From assembly GCA_009885995.1 (NCBI GenBank), contig VFJQ01000071.1, positions 1 to 42,216 on the forward strand: a DNA stretch of 42,216 bases, given 5' to 3'. The notes under the pieces are model-generated. The model searched no databases, was not told the origin of the DNA, and saw only the letters and a program-made list of their open reading frames with translations. Positions 8,537 through 17,905 of the stretch are shown here, piece by piece. Within the stretch, counting starts at the first letter, position 1. Each line of letters begins with the position of its first letter. Source of the DNA: Verrucomicrobiota bacterium (lineage in GTDB: Bacteria; Verrucomicrobiota; Verrucomicrobiia; Chthoniobacterales; Chthoniobacteraceae). The translations under genes were made by a program, and so were the position numbers.

Positions 8537-9175
8537 GATCTCCGCTTCGCGTGCGTGCAGCGGCCAGTGCGGTGCGACGTGCGCGAGGTAGAGGAAGAAA
8601 GGCACGTCCGGTTTTGTCAGCGCTTCCTCGACGAACTCCGCAGCGTGGTCAGTCAGCGCATCGGTGAGATAAAAGTCGTCGGGTAGTTTCCATCGCGTCT
8701 CGTCCAGAAAGAACGGATTGAACTGCACCTCGTCGAAGTAGCTGATCTTCCCCGCGCACTGTGGTCCGAAAAACCGATCGAAGCCGCGCTTTGCCGGCAG
8801 ATCGCGCTCCTGCCATTTGCCGACCATGAGCGTGCGATAGCCCGCCGTCTTCAGCACCTCGCCGAGAGAGACGCACTTGGTGAAATCGGTCGCGTCGTTC
8901 CATCCTCGGCCACTGTGCCCGACCTGTTGCGCGTAGAGCCCCGTGAGCAGCGACGCGCGCGACGGCCCGCACACGGCGTTGTTGTAGAACTGCGTGAAGC
9001 GAAGCCCGCTTTTCGCGAGTGCGTCGATGTTGGGCGTCGGGATTTCGCCGCCGTAGCAGCCCACATCCGAGAAGCCGAGATCGTCGCAGAGGAAGAGGAC
9101 GATATTCGGCCGTTCAGCGGCGAATACGACGCTCGCGCAAATCAGCGCGATCAAGCGCAGAGCGATCTGCTTCAT
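8117..9175 (-). pseudogene. Secreted sulfatase, N-terminal half only
   Basis: A signal peptide (MKQIALRLIALICASVVFAA) is followed by sulfatase N-terminal signatures: RPNIVLFLCDDLGFSDVGCY with metal-binding Asp-Asp, and the formylglycine motif CGPSRASLLTG (Cys69-Gly79). TAGYRTLMVGKW and APHWPLHA (201-208) follow. The family's GKWH active-site His is Gln here (KWQ, residue 122). Homology stops at about residue 213, where a full enzyme would carry roughly 250 more residues; the rest belongs to a PKD/golvesin domain. The ATG overlaps the upstream fusion gene's stop as ATGA (9172-9175), implying translational coupling. In its present form it lacks the C-terminal subdomain and substrate-binding residues and is probably inactive. 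Confidence 0.75.
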
Positions 9176-12100
9176 CGTGAGCGCAGGAAGGCGATGAGGT
9201 CGGCCATGTCATCCTTCGTGATCGCGGCCTCGAGCCCCTCGGGCATGAGCGAGAGGTTCTGGCTTTGCAGCGCGGCGATCTGCTCGCGCAGCACCGTCTT
9301 CTGCGAAGCGTCCGCCAGCTTCATCGTCACGCTGTTGGCCGTCTCACCGGCGACGAGGCCATAGATTTGTTCGCCACTTTTCAGCGTGCATGTGTAGGCG
9401 TTGAAGCCGGGTTGGATGTCAGCGTTTGGGTCGAGAATGCTCGCGAGCAGCTTCTCCGGCGGATGCTCGATGACCGATGCGAGGTCGGGGCCGATGTCTT
9501 TGCCCTCGCTGCCGCGCTTGTGGCAGATCGCGCACGTGCGGAGGTAAACTTCGCGACCTTTCGAGGGGTCGCCTTTCAGTGACAGCGCGGGGCCGTAAGC
9601 ATCCACGATCTTGCTGCGCGCTGCGGTCATGCCGGTGGAGAAGAGCTTTTTCGCGCGCTGGCGGATGCGGGCAGAGTCGTGCTTGAGCAGGCGCGCGCGC
9701 AGGATCGTATCCATGGCGGAAACCGGCAACTCCGCGCGTTCGATGCGCTGCACGAGATCGAACGCCCAAGCCTCCCGACTCAACCACACGCCCAGTGTGG
9801 CCTCGCGTGCCGAGGGGCTGAAGGTCGGCCAGGTGCGCGCGAGGACGGCAGGAATCTCCGGTGCGCCGAGCTCGCCGAGGGAGCGCAGCGCGGCGGTCTG
9901 GACGCTCGCGGGGTGCCGCGCTTCCAGCCAGGCAGAAAGGAGTTCGATCGCTTCCGGCCGTGATGACTGCACGCGCCCGAGCAGGCTGGCGGCGGCGATG
10001 CGCTCCGGCGCGGCGATGCCGCCGTCGTTCGCCGTGCTGCGTGCTTGCGCGATTGCGGCGTCGCTCTTGCCGAGCAACTCGGAAAGCGCATCGCGAGCAG
10101 CGCCGCCACGCAGGCTCTCGATCGAGCTGCCATGCCGCGCGAGCAGATCGAGGAGTTGAGCAAAACTCGCGAGTTGTTCCGGCGTGTAACGAGTTTGGGC
10201 CGGCGTGAGAGTGGGCGAGAGGAGTTGCCTGAGCGCCTCTCGGTCATTCATGCCGAGTGCTGTGCTGAGAAGCGGTTCCGTCAATCCACCGGCAATGGGC
10301 GCGAGCGCACGGAGGTGCGGCGTTGCGGAGCTCATGACCGCGGTGACCATCATCGGATCTGCGGCGTGTGCGGTCAGCAGTGTGGCGAGCGTCTCGCCGG
10401 CGGCGGGATCGGGTGAAGCGCCGATTGAGAAGGCAAGTTGCAGGCGCACTTTGGCATCCGGGTCGGCGGCGAGGCGCACTGCGGCGGCGAGGACTTCCGG
10501 CGTGAAGCGAGTCTCGGCGAGACGCAGCGCATTCTCGCGCACGCCGGGTTGCTGGTCGTTCAAGGCCCTCGCGATCTCGGCGGGCGTTAGTTCGCGGAGA
10601 CCGTCGAGCGTGCAGAGGGCGTGCAGGCGGGCGAGGGGATTTGTGCTGCTCTTCGCCAACTCGTGCAGCGGTGCGACTGCGGTTTTGTCGGCGCGCCACA
10701 GCAGGACTTGCTGCGCCTTGTCGCGCTGCCAGCCATTCGACGAGTCGAGCGCCGCGACGACTTCGGCTGTGCTCATCTTGTCGAAACGAAGCACTCGGAA
10801 CGCGGGTGCGCCGTCGCGGCTCACGCGGTAGAGCCGCCCGCGATCTTCCCCTTCGCGATAGTGCGGCAGCAGTTCGTCTTTGCCCACCGGCGGCAGGAAC
10901 TGCGGGTGCTCGATCATGTAGCGATACATGTCGGCGATCCACAGCGCGCCGTCCGGGCCTTCGCGCACCATCACCGGGCGACACCAGCGATCCTCGCTCG
11001 CGAAGAAGTCGAACGGCCCCTCGCCCGTCGCGCGATTCGCGGTGAAGGTGACGCCGTTATCCATGAGGCGCGAGTGTTGCACGAGGTTGTGAAACGGCTC
11101 GCAGACGAATCCGTGGATCTCATTCGCAGCGAAGAGCTGCGTGTCGCGCACGATCATTCCGCTGCATCCGGACGTGAAATGGCCCGACTGCTCGAAGCTG
11201 TGAAAGCGCTTCTCCAGCGCGCTGGCGGGGAAGACCGGCGGATTCGCCGGCGTGAGCAGTTGCACGCGCGTCTCCGCTGCACCGACGTGCGGATTCCGCC
11301 GCAGGTAGTGATCGGGCAGGACGTAGTGCCAGAGCGGATTCGAGTTTTGCGACCCGAACCAGCGGCCCCAGTTGTCGCGGTTGCGGCCAAACTGCGTCGG
11401 CCCGCTTTGCGCCTCCAGCGCGCCGGTGTCGGGGCGAAAACGAAAGTCCCGGCTGCCGACGAGCACATCCTCGCCGGTGCGCACGGATCGCAGCTTCGTG
11501 TCCACGCCGTATTTTCCGTGGTGCCCGCCGGCAGCGACATAGACCCAGTTGTCGAGGCCCCAGCGCAAGCCGTTCGCGCGCAGTTGCTGGTTGCCCTCCT
11601 GCAAGCCGCTCACGAGCACCTGCTGCTCGTCGGCTTTGCCGTCACCGTTGGTGTCGCGGAGCAGGACGATGTTCGGTGCCGCGGTGACGATCACGCCATC
11701 GCGCCATGTGAGCAGGCCGTTGGGGAAGTTGAGGCCATCGGCGAACAGCTTGGACTTGTCGTAGCGTCCGTCGCCATCGCTGTCTTCGAGCACACGCACG
11801 CGACCACCTGGCTTGCCCTGGTTGTCCATGCCAAGCGGGTAGTCGGCCATCTCGACGACCCACAGCCGTCCGCGCTCGTCCCAATCGAACGCGACCGGAT
11901 CGAGCAGCAGCGGTTCCGCGGCGGCGAGTTCGACTTTGAAGCCCGCGGGCACATGGATTTTGCGCAGTGACTCGCTGGGCGCGAGGGGTGGCGTGCTCGG
12001 TGCGATCTTATCCGCGACGGCCGCAGCCGCAGGGACTTCTACGCTCTTGAAAACCCGCGCGACTTCCTCCGCGTTCAGTGCGCGATCGAAGAGCGCGAAC

Positions 12101-14718
12101 TGCGTGAGCCCGCCTTGCAGTGGCGCGAACTGATCGCTGCGCGTGCCGAGGAAAAGTTCGCGAGCGTCTGGCGCGATCACGTCGGCTTCGCCGGAAAACT
12201 CGGACTTGCCGTTGAGATAGGCTGCGGCGCGAATTCCGTCGCGGACGAAAACCACATGATTCCACGAGCCCGGCGCGATCACGCTGCTGCCGAGCAGCGT
12301 CTGAGCGCGAGCGTTCCCGTTATAAAACATGAGCCGCCCCTCGTAGCCGCTGCGGTAGCTGCCGCCGATGCCGAGGTGATCGCCGGGCGCCTGCTTGTCG
12401 CCCGTTGGGCCTCGCGAGACGAGATAAGCGGTGACAGCGCGTTCGGCGTTTGCGAGGTCATTGCGGAACCAGAACGAGACGGAGAAAGCACCGGCAGGCG
12501 CCTTCATGCCTGTGATCGGCTTCAGCGCCGCCAGCGCGGTTTTGTAGGCCGCGGAAAACTTCGGCTCGCTCATGTCCACGCGCGCGGCGGGCTTCGCGCT
12601 GTCGGCGGATGGTGGGATGATCGCCCGCGGCGGCGGGCCGCTGAGCTGATATTGCGCGGCGATCTCGGCGGCGGTGAGCACGCGGTTGAAGACGGCGGCT
12701 TCGTCGAGCTTCCCCTCCAGCGTGTCGCCGAAGATCAACTCCGCGCCGCTCGCCACGCCGCTCGCTTCGCCGGTGATCTCCGGCTTGCCATCGAGATACA
12801 CCGCGACCTTCCGCCCCTCGCGCACGAGCGCGACGTGATGCCAGTCCTTCCACATCAGAGCGGTCTTGCCCGCGAGCGTCGCGGTATCGGCGAAGAATAT
12901 GCGGCCCGGCTCCGCGGACGTTCCGGTGATGCCGAGTCGTTCGCCGCCGCGTGCGAAGGCGATGCCGGTCGTCTCTCTCGCCTTTGGATCGAGGCCATTC
13001 CACATCCAGAACGAGACGGTGTAATCCGCGCCGAGCTTCTTCAGCTCCGCCTTCATCGAGCCGCCCGCGAAGTGCGGTGAGCGGTTGAGTTGCTTCGGGC
13101 CGGAAAAGGCCGTGGAGGTGAGCGAAGCCTGCGATGACGCACCCATGCCGTTGCCCACGCCGAGCAGGTGAAAGGCGACGCCCCGCTCCCAATCGTAGGT
13201 CGCCTCGTTACCATTCCCGCTCGCATCGAGCGCAGTCGGCGGGACGAACTCGTTCATCCGCCAATACGCGAGCGGCTTCGCGGCGAGCACAGCCTGGGCG
13301 TAAGGTCCGTGCTCATCCACGAGCGCGCGCCGCTTTTCGCCGGACACTTTTTCCAACAAGCCAAGCACGGTTTCGACGATGCGAGGCTCGGCCTGCGTTT
13401 CCAGCCCGGCAGTGCGCGCGGCCCATGTCGTGTAACCGCCGAGCGCGTGCTGCTCGGGCGGAGGGATGTAACCCTCGCTGCCGTTTGCGAGTTCGATGTT
13501 CATCGTCGTGTGCAGCGGGCTCTGCGCCTTTAGCTTCAAGCCCGTGATCGCATACACCTCGTCCGGGATCGCGGTGATGCCGAGCCCGCCGATGCGCAGC
13601 GCTTGCAGCTTCAACTCCCGCTCCGGCTCCGCCGCGATATACAACTGCTCGCGCGCATACACCTCGACCTGGTTCGTCGCGACGCGATCGCCCATCGGCT
13701 CCACGATCTTGCGCGCCCATTCGAGACGTGCGGCGTCGGCGACGCGACGGCGCAGCGTGAGCATCGTCTCCGCCATCGCGAGCGGCGCGGAGTCGCGATG
13801 CTCGATTTTCCGAAAGGCCTCGGCGGCGATCTGCATGAGCCCGTCGGCGTATTCGTCGCTCGTGATCTCCCGCTTCGCCTGGCTGTAGTCCATCCAGTGC
13901 GAGTCGCCGCTGGTGCCCTGCGACATGATGCCGACGAACGCCTCACCCGCGCCGATATGCGCGCCGATGCCGGACGCGAACTTGCCGAAGTAATCCGCCG
14001 AGACCGGCCCCGCGCCGAAGTAGTGCATCGAGAAGTTCGCGAGCAGCGCGAGCGGTTTGCCATCGCGCGTCTGCACGGAGAGCAGCGAGAGGTCCGGGTC
14101 GATCGGCCCGCTCGGCCCGATGGCGTCGGGATTCAGATAGCCAGGGTGCATATTCGCGCGCGCGGAGACAACCCCGAACGGGTCGGTGATCATCTTGTCC
14201 GGGCGGCGAATCCAGCGGCGGCAATTCGTGAAGCTCCACGCCGGCGCAACCGCCCAGCCGATGCGCGCCGGCGCGAGATGCTTCGCCGCGCTGGCGATGG
14301 CCTCGGCGATTTTTCCGGGGAGAAACTTCGCGTAAGCCGGATCCAGGCGCGTGCCGAGGCCGGCCATCGCAGACGGCGCGGTGTGCGTGTGCGTGGCGGA
14401 GATGAGCATCCGATCCGTGGCGATGCCCGTTTCGCGCTGCGCGATCTCCTTTGCCGAGTCAATGAGTTCGCGCGTCATCATGCACGTATCGACGACGCAG
14501 ATCGCGAGTCGCGTCGTGCCGTCGTCGAGCACGATTGCCCGCGCGTGGAGCGGGTCGAAGACCTTCGTCGCCTGCTTCTCTAGGAAGCCGCCGTTGACGA
14601 TGACGGGAAACTCCCTCGGCGTGATGTCCACGGCGGCGGCACCGGCGCGGAGCCCATCGGCTGATCGCACACACACGACGAGAGCGAGCAGAGCGAAGAA
14701 GGGTGCGAGCGATTTCAT
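9172..14718 (-). CDS. Giant secreted fusion: ceramidase-like hydrolase, two LamG domains, PVC-type dehydrogenase propeller, HEAT repeats, cytochrome c domain
   Basis: 1848 residues. A signal peptide (1-20) precedes a neutral/alkaline ceramidase-like domain (about 21-470; motifs ISATHTHTAP at 106-115, NFSMHYFG at 228-235, GYIPP and GGYTTW). Two LamG/concanavalin-like jelly rolls follow (about 475-690 and 725-890). Next comes a putative membrane-bound dehydrogenase propeller of the Pirellula/Verrucomicrobium type (TIGR02604-like, about 915-1310, with calcium-loop-like DSDGDGRYD and DTNGDGKAD). Helical HEAT-like repeats span about 1320-1700, and a TIGR02603-type heme domain with CAICH (1729-1733) ends the protein. 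No internal frameshift or stop is visible across 5.5 kb. The hydrolase could deacylate a lipid or amide substrate while the propeller/heme part oxidises and passes electrons; this coupling is inference. It starts 27 bp after the esterase stop and couples to the sulfatase by an ATGA overlap. Confidence 0.85.
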   Translation of the reverse strand: MKSLAPFFALLALVVCVRSADGLRAGAAAVDITPREFPVIVNGGFLEKQATKVFDPLHARAIVLDDGTTRLAICVVDTCMMTRELIDSAKEIAQRETGIATDRMLISATHTHTAPSAMAGLGTRLDPAYAKFLPGKIAEAIASAAKHLAPARIGWAVAPAWSFTNCRRWIRRPDKMITDPFGVVSARANMHPGYLNPDAIGPSGPIDPDLSLLSVQTRDGKPLALLANFSMHYFGAGPVSADYFGKFASGIGAHIGAGEAFVGIMSQGTSGDSHWMDYSQAKREITSDEYADGLMQIAAEAFRKIEHRDSAPLAMAETMLTLRRRVADAARLEWARKIVEPMGDRVATNQVEVYAREQLYIAAEPERELKLQALRIGGLGITAIPDEVYAITGLKLKAQSPLHTTMNIELANGSEGYIPPPEQHALGGYTTWAARTAGLETQAEPRIVETVLGLLEKVSGEKRRALVDEHGPYAQAVLAAKPLAYWRMNEFVPPTALDASGNGNEATYDWERGVAFHLLGVGNGMGASSQASLTSTAFSGPKQLNRSPHFAGGSMKAELKKLGADYTVSFWMWNGLDPKARETTGIAFARGGERLGITGTSAEPGRIFFADTATLAGKTALMWKDWHHVALVREGRKVAVYLDGKPEITGEASGVASGAELIFGDTLEGKLDEAAVFNRVLTAAEIAAQYQLSGPPPRAIIPPSADSAKPAARVDMSEPKFSAAYKTALAALKPITGMKAPAGAFSVSFWFRNDLANAERAVTAYLVSRGPTGDKQAPGDHLGIGGSYRSGYEGRLMFYNGNARAQTLLGSSVIAPGSWNHVVFVRDGIRAAAYLNGKSEFSGEADVIAPDARELFLGTRSDQFAPLQGGLTQFALFDRALNAEEVARVFKSVEVPAAAAVADKIAPSTPPLAPSESLRKIHVPAGFKVELAAAEPLLLDPVAFDWDERGRLWVVEMADYPLGMDNQGKPGGRVRVLEDSDGDGRYDKSKLFADGLNFPNGLLTWRDGVIVTAAPNIVLLRDTNGDGKADEQQVLVSGLQEGNQQLRANGLRWGLDNWVYVAAGGHHGKYGVDTKLRSVRTGEDVLVGSRDFRFRPDTGALEAQSGPTQFGRNRDNWGRWFGSQNSNPLWHYVLPDHYLRRNPHVGAAETRVQLLTPANPPVFPASALEKRFHSFEQSGHFTSGCSGMIVRDTQLFAANEIHGFVCEPFHNLVQHSRLMDNGVTFTANRATGEGPFDFFASEDRWCRPVMVREGPDGALWIADMYRYMIEHPQFLPPVGKDELLPHYREGEDRGRLYRVSRDGAPAFRVLRFDKMSTAEVVAALDSSNGWQRDKAQQVLLWRADKTAVAPLHELAKSSTNPLARLHALCTLDGLRELTPAEIARALNDQQPGVRENALRLAETRFTPEVLAAAVRLAADPDAKVRLQLAFSIGASPDPAAGETLATLLTAHAADPMMVTAVMSSATPHLRALAPIAGGLTEPLLSTALGMNDREALRQLLSPTLTPAQTRYTPEQLASFAQLLDLLARHGSSIESLRGGAARDALSELLGKSDAAIAQARSTANDGGIAAPERIAAASLLGRVQSSRPEAIELLSAWLEARHPASVQTAALRSLGELGAPEIPAVLARTWPTFSPSAREATLGVWLSREAWAFDLVQRIERAELPVSAMDTILRARLLKHDSARIRQRAKKLFSTGMTAARSKIVDAYGPALSLKGDPSKGREVYLRTCAICHKRGSEGKDIGPDLASVIEHPPEKLLASILDPNADIQPGFNAYTCTLKSGEQIYGLVAGETANSVTMKLADASQKTVLREQIAALQSQNLSLMPEGLEAAITKDDMADLIAFLRSR

Positions 14719-14745
14719 CGCAGGGGAGAGCCCGTCGCGCGGCGA

Positions 14746-15594
14746 TTACTTAGCGTCGAGAAAGCCCATGCTCTGCATCCACTCCGCGCAGCGCTGCGGC
14801 CAGTCGTTGATGGGGTGTTTGTCCTTTCTCATGCCGAAGCCGTGGCCGCCCTTCGTGTAGATGTGTAGCTCGGCAGGGAGGTCGCGCTTTTTGTATTCGA
14901 GGTAAAGCATCGCGGCTTCGATTGGGTTCGTCTTGTCGTCGTGCGCGACGAGGAAGAACGCGGGCGGCGCGTCGGCAGGAACGCCGAAGCCTTCGCGGAA
15001 CTTCGTCTTGTCCGCCGGATCGAGGAAGCCGCCGCCGTAGATGAAGACGAGGAAGTCCGGCTTGGGAGTCGGCGCGTCCCACGCGACGTGGCCGGCGAGA
15101 TTCGCGCCCGCGGAAAAGCCGAGCAGACCGACGCGCTTCGGATCGATGCCCCACTCACCCGCGTGCTCCCGCACGATGCCGAGCGCGCGTTGCGCGTCCT
15201 GTGCGGGCAGCGCGAAGGGATCCTTCTCGTCGCGCGTCGGCGTGCGGTATTTGAGCAGCACCGCGGTGACGCCGATCGAGTTCAGCCACTCGCAGACCTG
15301 CGTGCCCTCGAAGGAATACGAGAGGAACATGAATCCGCCGCCGGGCGCGACGATCGCGGCTGCGCCGTTCGGCTTCTCGGGACGGAAGACGGTGATGGTC
15401 GGGTCGGCCACGTCGCTCAGCCGCGTCGGCGTCACGCCGCCGTAGGATTGAATCAGCTTCGCGGTCGCTGCGGACTTCGGCGTCATCGCGCTCGGCGGGC
15501 CGCCGGGCCAGAGCTGGAGCGTGAGAGGTTCAGGCGCGGCGAAGACAGGGCCGCAGAGCGAGGCGAGCGCGAAGAGCAGGGGGATGTATTTCAT
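14746..15594 (-). CDS. Secreted alpha/beta-hydrolase, esterase/xylanase-type (acetyl-xylan-esterase-like)
   Basis: 282 residues from Met 15594, chosen because it begins a clean signal peptide (MKYIPLLFALASLCGPVFAA). The oxyanion region is APGGGF (84-89), the nucleophile elbow GFSAG has Ser161, the acid lies in AHDDKTNP (Asp219 or 220), and the base is in KGGHGFGM (His251). This is the complete triad of the BD-FAE/dienelactone-like esterases common in polysaccharide loci, which remove acetyl or feruloyl groups from glycans. It is the first gene of the minus-strand row and lies 27 bp upstream of the giant fusion. It is divergent from the plus-strand gene at 15649, so its promoter should lie in the 54-bp gap. 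Confidence 0.83.
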   Translation of the reverse strand: MKYIPLLFALASLCGPVFAAPEPLTLQLWPGGPPSAMTPKSAATAKLIQSYGGVTPTRLSDVADPTITVFRPEKPNGAAAIVAPGGGFMFLSYSFEGTQVCEWLNSIGVTAVLLKYRTPTRDEKDPFALPAQDAQRALGIVREHAGEWGIDPKRVGLLGFSAGANLAGHVAWDAPTPKPDFLVFIYGGGFLDPADKTKFREGFGVPADAPPAFFLVAHDDKTNPIEAAMLYLEYKKRDLPAELHIYTKGGHGFGMRKDKHPINDWPQRCAEWMQSMGFLDAK

Positions 15595-15648
15595 TCGGAT
15601 GTTTTGACTACGCTTCACCTACGGCAGCGGCTTCTCTTTGGCGCAGCC

Positions 15649-16806
15649 ATGAATCGCCGAACATTCCTCAAGCTCACGAGTGCGGCTGCTCCGCTATTTG
15701 CCCGCGCGCAGAGCATCCCGCCCGCTTGGTCCGCGAAAACCGTCGTCTTGCAAAGCGAGGAGATCCCCGGCGGTGGGTTGGTGCAGAATTTCACATCCGC
15801 CGCCGAGCCGCTCGCCGAGGCGAGTTGGCGCCTGTGGATTTCCGTCTCGGGAAACGTGCCGTTCAACGTCGGCATTGCCGAGGGTGTCCCAGGTGAAAAG
15901 ATGACCGTCCACATGGCAGCGCTCTCCAGCGGCGAACCCGCGGATGCGCCGCTCGCGATAGGCAACCTTCCCGAGGGCTGGCGACCGGTGCAGGGTGTTC
16001 ATCTTCACCTCCGAAATGGCCGCCACCGGTTGTATTTCTGGGCTCACGCCAAAGACGTCGTGCGCTACCTCGCGGCGAAGAGTGAGAATGGCCGCCGCTA
16101 CCGCGTGCTCGATCCGTTGCGTCCATGCATCTACCACCCGAGCGACCGCGCGGTGGACGGCCCCGCGCTCACCGCAGCGGGGCTAAACCGCCGGGCTGCT
16201 CGGCAGGCGAAGCCTGCGCCCGGTGAACCGCTCGCGCCTTCCATGCTCATCACCAATGACGCGACGAACGTCTATCAATTGCCAGACGGCTCCTTCGAGA
16301 TGTTCACCGTAGCACTACAGGAGGTCGGCAAGGACGACCCGCGATACATGGCGCACGACAACACGCCTGGCTGGGTGCGCGTGATCGACCGCCTGCGCAG
16401 CGACGACGGTCTGCGCTGGGGCGATCGTCGCCGCGTCATCGTGCCCGACGCGGAGGACCCGGTCGACCAGCAGTTCTACTACCTATCCGTCACGCACACC
16501 GACCGCGGCCGTGTGGGAATGCTCGGCCATTATCGTGTGCAGGCACAGACGATGGACCTTGAGCGCTGCTTCTCCGACGACGGCCTCACGTGGCACCGCT
16601 CCGCTCGCGCTGCATGGCTCCCGCGCAGCGCACCTGCCACGCTGCCCGACAGCTACGGCATCTACGCCCCGCACGAACTCGTGCATCACGGCGGGAAGTG
16701 GCACCTCTTCTACACCGGCGTGAACGACGCGCATAACCACAAGGACGCCCACGGCCCGCGCACCCGGGCGGTGATGCACGCGACGATCGAGTCGCCGTGG
16801 GGCTGA
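15649..16806 (+). CDS. Exported glycosidase-like (sialidase/GH43-type propeller) protein of unknown activity
   Basis: 385 residues. MNRRTFLKLTSAAAPLFARA is a strong twin-arginine signal (RRTFLK), which fixes the start at 15649 although the frame is open upstream. The first 140 residues form a beta-rich domain. The second half has repeated 'DDGLRWGDRR' and 'SDDGLTWHRS' elements, the Asp-box-like strands of BNR/sialidase or five-bladed GH43/GH32-type propellers, and GIYAPHELVHHGGKWHLFY, a typical propeller blade. The catalytic residues cannot be assigned. It is the only plus-strand gene between two minus-strand operons and converges on the alpha/beta-hydrolase ending at 16833 with a 26-bp gap. 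Glycan hydrolysis or binding is a fair guess. Confidence 0.6.
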   Translation: MNRRTFLKLTSAAAPLFARAQSIPPAWSAKTVVLQSEEIPGGGLVQNFTSAAEPLAEASWRLWISVSGNVPFNVGIAEGVPGEKMTVHMAALSSGEPADAPLAIGNLPEGWRPVQGVHLHLRNGRHRLYFWAHAKDVVRYLAAKSENGRRYRVLDPLRPCIYHPSDRAVDGPALTAAGLNRRAARQAKPAPGEPLAPSMLITNDATNVYQLPDGSFEMFTVALQEVGKDDPRYMAHDNTPGWVRVIDRLRSDDGLRWGDRRRVIVPDAEDPVDQQFYYLSVTHTDRGRVGMLGHYRVQAQTMDLERCFSDDGLTWHRSARAAWLPRSAPATLPDSYGIYAPHELVHHGGKWHLFYTGVNDAHNHKDAHGPRTRAVMHATIESPWG

Positions 16807-16832
16807 TTCACGCCCGGCCGCGGCACCGCCCG

Positions 16833-17903
16833 TCACCTCTTCTTCGGCGGTCCTTTCGCCTGCGAGCGCAGGTCCATCTGGCAGCTTTCGTCGTGGGGCA
16901 CCGGCTTGCCGACTTCTTCCACGGGGTGCGTGAAGAGATAACGCCACACGTCTTCGTGGATGAATTTACCCACCGCGTCCTTCACCGCTGCGCCGCCGGG
17001 GGTGACGGAGCTGTGCGCGCGCTTCGCATCGTCCTTCACGTCTGCGGTCGTGATGAGCCGGCGCGTATTGCCGTAGGGCGACGCGGCATTGTCCACGTCC
17101 ACGATCGGGCCGAACTGGTGCAGGCCGAGCAGTTCCCACGAGCGGCAGTAGTGGTCGCCGGTCCAGCCGCTATCGAGGACGTGGCTGAAGCCGAAGAAAC
17201 GATTCGCAGGCGTGGCAGAGGGCAGCGCCTGCCATGTCTCGAGCTGATCGCGCGGGCCGCAGAACATCACGACGCGATCGACCTTCTGGTGCTTCGCAAA
17301 GCGCGCGGATGTGGTCGAGCCGTGCGAGCTGCCGGAGATGATCACACGATCCCAGCGCAGTGCGCTTCCGTCCGGAGTGAGGAAGTAATCCCAGCGACCC
17401 TGCGGATTCGTCGTCGTGAGCGATTTCACAAACTGCAGCACGCGCTCCATCATGCCGTCGGGCTTCGGGATGCTCACCGCGTCGCTGAAGTCCTCGCCCG
17501 TCGCGGCTTCGAGCCGGATCTTGCCGAGGAACTTGTCGTCGTCCGCCAGCGCCGCATTGCCGAACTTGCCGAACCAGCCATTCGCGTAATGCACTCGGAT
17601 CGCGTGCAGCCCGTAGCTATTCACGCGCTCGAACAGCGGCGCGCTGTAGCCCATGAGCCAAATGACCAGCTTGCCCTGCGGCACGACGCGCGTGTCCACC
17701 GTCGCGTTCTCCACGTCGGCGGGCTTGCCGCCTTTCTCGAAGTTGAAGTCGATCTCCGGATGCGGCTGCGCACGCGGATCGATCGCGCTCGCGCGGGCGG
17801 TGAGTTCATAGCGCTGCGGCTTCGGATCATTGAAGGTGAGCGGCGCATCTGCGGCGTGCAGCGCTGCCAGCGGCAGTGCGGCGAGGATAAGGAGGTGTTT
17901 CAT
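16833..17903 (-). CDS. Secreted alpha/beta-hydrolase of the BPSS1187 type
   Basis: 356 residues with signal peptide MKHLLILAALPLAALHAADA. The nucleophile elbow is ISGSSHGS (Ser193). Following segments (CGPRDQLETWQALPS, SHVLDSGWTGDHYCRSWELL, NTRRLITTADVKDD, and a late His in SVTPGGAAV/FIHEDVW) resemble the BPSS1187-like hydrolases seen in Planctomycetes and Verrucomicrobia. The reaction is not established for the family; an esterase is likely. The ATG begins two bases after the stop of the upstream DUF1080-esterase gene (TGATCATG), so the two are co-translated. It is the last gene of the second minus-strand operon and converges with the plus-strand gene ending at 16806. Confidence 0.7.
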   Translation of the reverse strand: MKHLLILAALPLAALHAADAPLTFNDPKPQRYELTARASAIDPRAQPHPEIDFNFEKGGKPADVENATVDTRVVPQGKLVIWLMGYSAPLFERVNSYGLHAIRVHYANGWFGKFGNAALADDDKFLGKIRLEAATGEDFSDAVSIPKPDGMMERVLQFVKSLTTTNPQGRWDYFLTPDGSALRWDRVIISGSSHGSTTSARFAKHQKVDRVVMFCGPRDQLETWQALPSATPANRFFGFSHVLDSGWTGDHYCRSWELLGLHQFGPIVDVDNAASPYGNTRRLITTADVKDDAKRAHSSVTPGGAAVKDAVGKFIHEDVWRYLFTHPVEEVGKPVPHDESCQMDLRSQAKGPPKKR

Positions 17904-17905
17904 GA

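Noticed and set aside
14941..15648. Long in-frame plus-strand extension ahead of the Tat-signal protein starting at 15649
   Set aside because: It is antisense to the esterase gene, arginine-rich and featureless, and the Tat signal marks the real N-terminus.
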